64,000 nucleotides of DNA. It comes from Pectobacterium colocasium. Lineage in GTDB: Bacteria > Pseudomonadota > Gammaproteobacteria > Enterobacterales > Enterobacteriaceae. Of this stretch, positions 62,181 to 64,000 are shown piece after piece. The first letter of the stretch is position 1. Each line of letters starts with the position of its first letter. Below the pieces are notes generated by a model that had not been told where the DNA came from, did not search any database, and was given only the letters and a program-made list of their open reading frames with translations. Both the position numbers and the translations under genes were made by a program. The stretch is from assembly GCF_020181655.1 (NCBI RefSeq), contig NZ_CP084032.1, forward strand, positions 1,736,001-1,800,000, given 5' to 3'.

Positions 62181-63691
62181 ATGAGAGCCATCATCAGAAG
62201 TGTGCAAGAAGTTTCAGATGATATTAAGCTAACCATTGAGGGGAGAGGGGGGCTTTATGATGAGAGCATCATAACTGAAGGATTTTACAGTAACTTATTT
62301 GACAATATCATAAAACACTTTTCACATCTAACAAAACTGACAATGGAACGCTTTTATAGTGAGTCTGATAGAGTTCTTAGATATGGAATAATCAATAGTG
62401 GAAAAATTGGTGGATTTGCTTGCGTTGGAAAAAAAACATAGATTTCATTGGAATTAACTTTGGTACCATATCAATGGTATCAGCAATTTTCACCAGAATG
62501 ATGAGCAATCCTAATATTCTTCCACGAATTGGATTCTCTAATCTCGAAGAAAACACTGAGAAAACAATTTATATACCAAGTGAAGAAGATTTTAACATCT
62601 TCTCACCTTGTCAACCCACCTGCCGAATTAGAAGATTATTTTCAATGCATCTTATTATGACTGGATTGGATTTTATTTTCGGACATGAAATTACGCATAT
62701 CACTAATGGTCATTTTGGCATAATTAATAAAATAAAATCTTCGGCTCAAAACGTAAAGCGTCCACAATTATCAATATTAGAAAAACAAGCGCTTGAGCGT
62801 GATGCTGATTATGGTGCAATAGGATGGACATTGATTTTCACTGAGTTGGTGAGAGGGTGGCGTTCAGAGCTAAAAGTTGAAAATAATGAACCTTTGGGCA
62901 TTTCATGGAGAGCGTTTTATCAAAATGAAAATGAGACAATGAAATACTGTTTCATGACTAGTTATATTACGCTAAGAATGCATGCCCCCAGCTACTGGGA
63001 TCCCAACGATCAGTTACAGGTACCCCAACCTTTACCTCCATATAGAATGGCATTACTAATGCATTCTTATTGCCTAGCTCTTTCTGATTTTGACGAAGCA
63101 CAGTTTGAACTATCAAGGTCTAAAGTATATGAGTGGTGCATTGAATCCGAACAAGCCTTTGCTGACCTCTTGGACGATTCCGGTAAGGGGGAGCTGAATA
63201 TTGATGCAATTACACATTTCTTTAAATTGGGTGGGGATTATAACAATAAAGTTGATGATGCTTATAATAAACTTGCCGAAGAACTAGCAGATTATGTGAT
63301 GCCTGAAGTACTACCCAAAAAAACCAGCGATTATATAGTGATGAAAGGATTAAGAAAGAACATTATTTTTATCCTTGAGGGGCAAATTGCTGAAGAGAAC
63401 CCGAATCAAATTAACATGCTTTGCTTCATTAAAAATGAATATAAAATTTCAGCCATGCCATTCCCCATATGGTTCCGCCCTGAGTTTGATGGCGATTTTC
63501 TTGATACAGCATTGACATCTGATGGAGCAAATTATGCTGTCAGTACAGAAAGCCTTACATTATCCGATTTAGAGAAAGTTGAACTTAGCTCGATCCAGAA
63601 CTGCAATCCATTGTTAAATTTTATCCTTGAAAATAGTAACTGCTTGAAGCTAAAGAGAGAAATAATTCAACTTCAGGGGACATATAAATGA
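62181..63691 (+). pseudogene. HEXXH zinc metallopeptidase-like gene, frameshifted at A8
   Basis: ATG 62181 (GGAG upstream) opens 86 codons that end at TAG just after a run of eight A (62429-62436). A -1 shift there joins it without a gap to a 63.7-kb-ending frame of ~420 codons. The joined protein of about 503 residues has FGHEITHITNGH (HEXXH, 62684-62698) and ALERDADYGA as likely third-ligand region, the layout of soluble zincins such as the Lit exclusion protease or ImmA types; I cannot name the family. Either a recent break, a phase-variable switch, or programmed frameshifting. Confidence 0.65.
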
Positions 63692-63813
63692 CATTCAGTA
63701 ATTATAGGGGCATATATCACAGATTACTATACCAATACTGCTCTCCAATTAGAAACGATGTTAGATTAAAAAAATGCAACTCAATCATAAGCGGATTTAG
63801 GTATGCCTTGTGA
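63688..63813 (+). CDS. Small ORF after the metallopeptidase
   Basis: 41 residues beginning MTFSNYRGIYHRLLYQY, with three Cys and no membrane segment. Its ATG overlaps the peptidase stop as ATGA, which suggests coupling, but no family is recognised and it may be the head of a degraded gene. The last 187 bases of the window after it show nothing I can name. Confidence 0.35.
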   Translation: MTFSNYRGIYHRLLYQYCSPIRNDVRLKKCNSIISGFRYAL

Positions 63814-64000
63814 CTATAGCTATCAGATCAATTACATGTTTTTTAAACTTTAATTTTTTATTATTGGGGGAATAATTCTTATGTGGATCTTACCTTGACC
63901 AAGACTTAATCTCACTGTGAAGTATTGTCTTTTGTTGTCCGTTATTAACTGTGAGTTCAACGGGGGGATGCAACATTAACTTTATAATCTTAATATTTCC

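Overview
The window looks like a chromosome segment of a soft-rot enterobacterium (Pectobacterium type). The clearest pointer is a LuxR-type acyl-homoserine-lactone receptor of the ExpR/VirR family at 5378-6115. CheV, YghU, YaiL, YmjA and a GH1 phospho-beta-glucosidase also fit an enterobacterium. Everything here is judged from reading the sequence; no database search was run.

Chromosomal part, 1-35.65 kb. At 1-5.4 kb lies a siderophore-type locus: a small gene under a near-consensus Fur box, an AraC regulator of PchR/YbtA type, and a translationally coupled pair of fused permease/ATPase exporters like YbtP/YbtQ. Then come the quorum-sensing receptor (minus), CheV, remnants of a TetR gene and a membrane protein, YghU, an HxlR/oxidoreductase divergent pair, a PLP dehydratase/ArsR divergent pair and a GH1 enzyme. 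A complete IS10-like element with a perfect 9-bp target duplication (14462-15780) sits 49 bp before a 1858-codon DUF4011-helicase-nuclease protein that resembles the single-gene Hhe phage-defence family. Next are a cold-shock-domain protein, YaiL, and mesX-mesD, an oxygen-dependent, folate-independent methionine synthase pair. YmjA and a gamma-glutamylcyclotransferase-like protein follow. An MlrA-like MerR regulator precedes an eight-gene, mostly ATGA-coupled operon for membrane lipid or photo-oxidative chemistry (27.7-34.6 kb). That operon ends in a YbgA-like gene, and a damaged IS5-family element follows where a photolyase often lies in related loci.

Integrated island, 35.66 kb to beyond the right edge. 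At 35656-35672 is the 17-bp 3' end of tRNA-Asn (the site used by the Yersinia HPI and ICEKp elements), followed on the minus strand by the tRNA's own terminator. This is the tRNA-distal end of an integrative conjugative element; the intact tRNA-Asn and the integrase should lie right of this window. The conjugation module is on the minus strand from 61.4 to 47.7 kb: virB1, B2, a VirB3/B4 fusion, B5, eexN, B6, B7, B8, B9, B10, B11, a TrbM/KikA gene, a highly structured 720-bp control/transfer region, mobB (coupling protein) and mobC (MOBC relaxase).

Between mobC and the attachment site lies AT-rich cargo devoted to conflict: Kiwa (kwaAB); a three-gene operon of UvrD-like helicase, DarT-like ADP-ribosyltransferase and ADP-ribosylglycohydrolase; a broken TIGR02391-type gene; ArdC; ccdA with a ccdB stopped at codon 77; darTG; and relics of an integrase, IS903-like and IS3-like elements. 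A split HEXXH metallopeptidase gene lies at the right edge. The most novel candidate is the helicase-DarT-ARH operon, because the eraser differs from the macro-domain DarG of the darTG pair only about 5 kb away.
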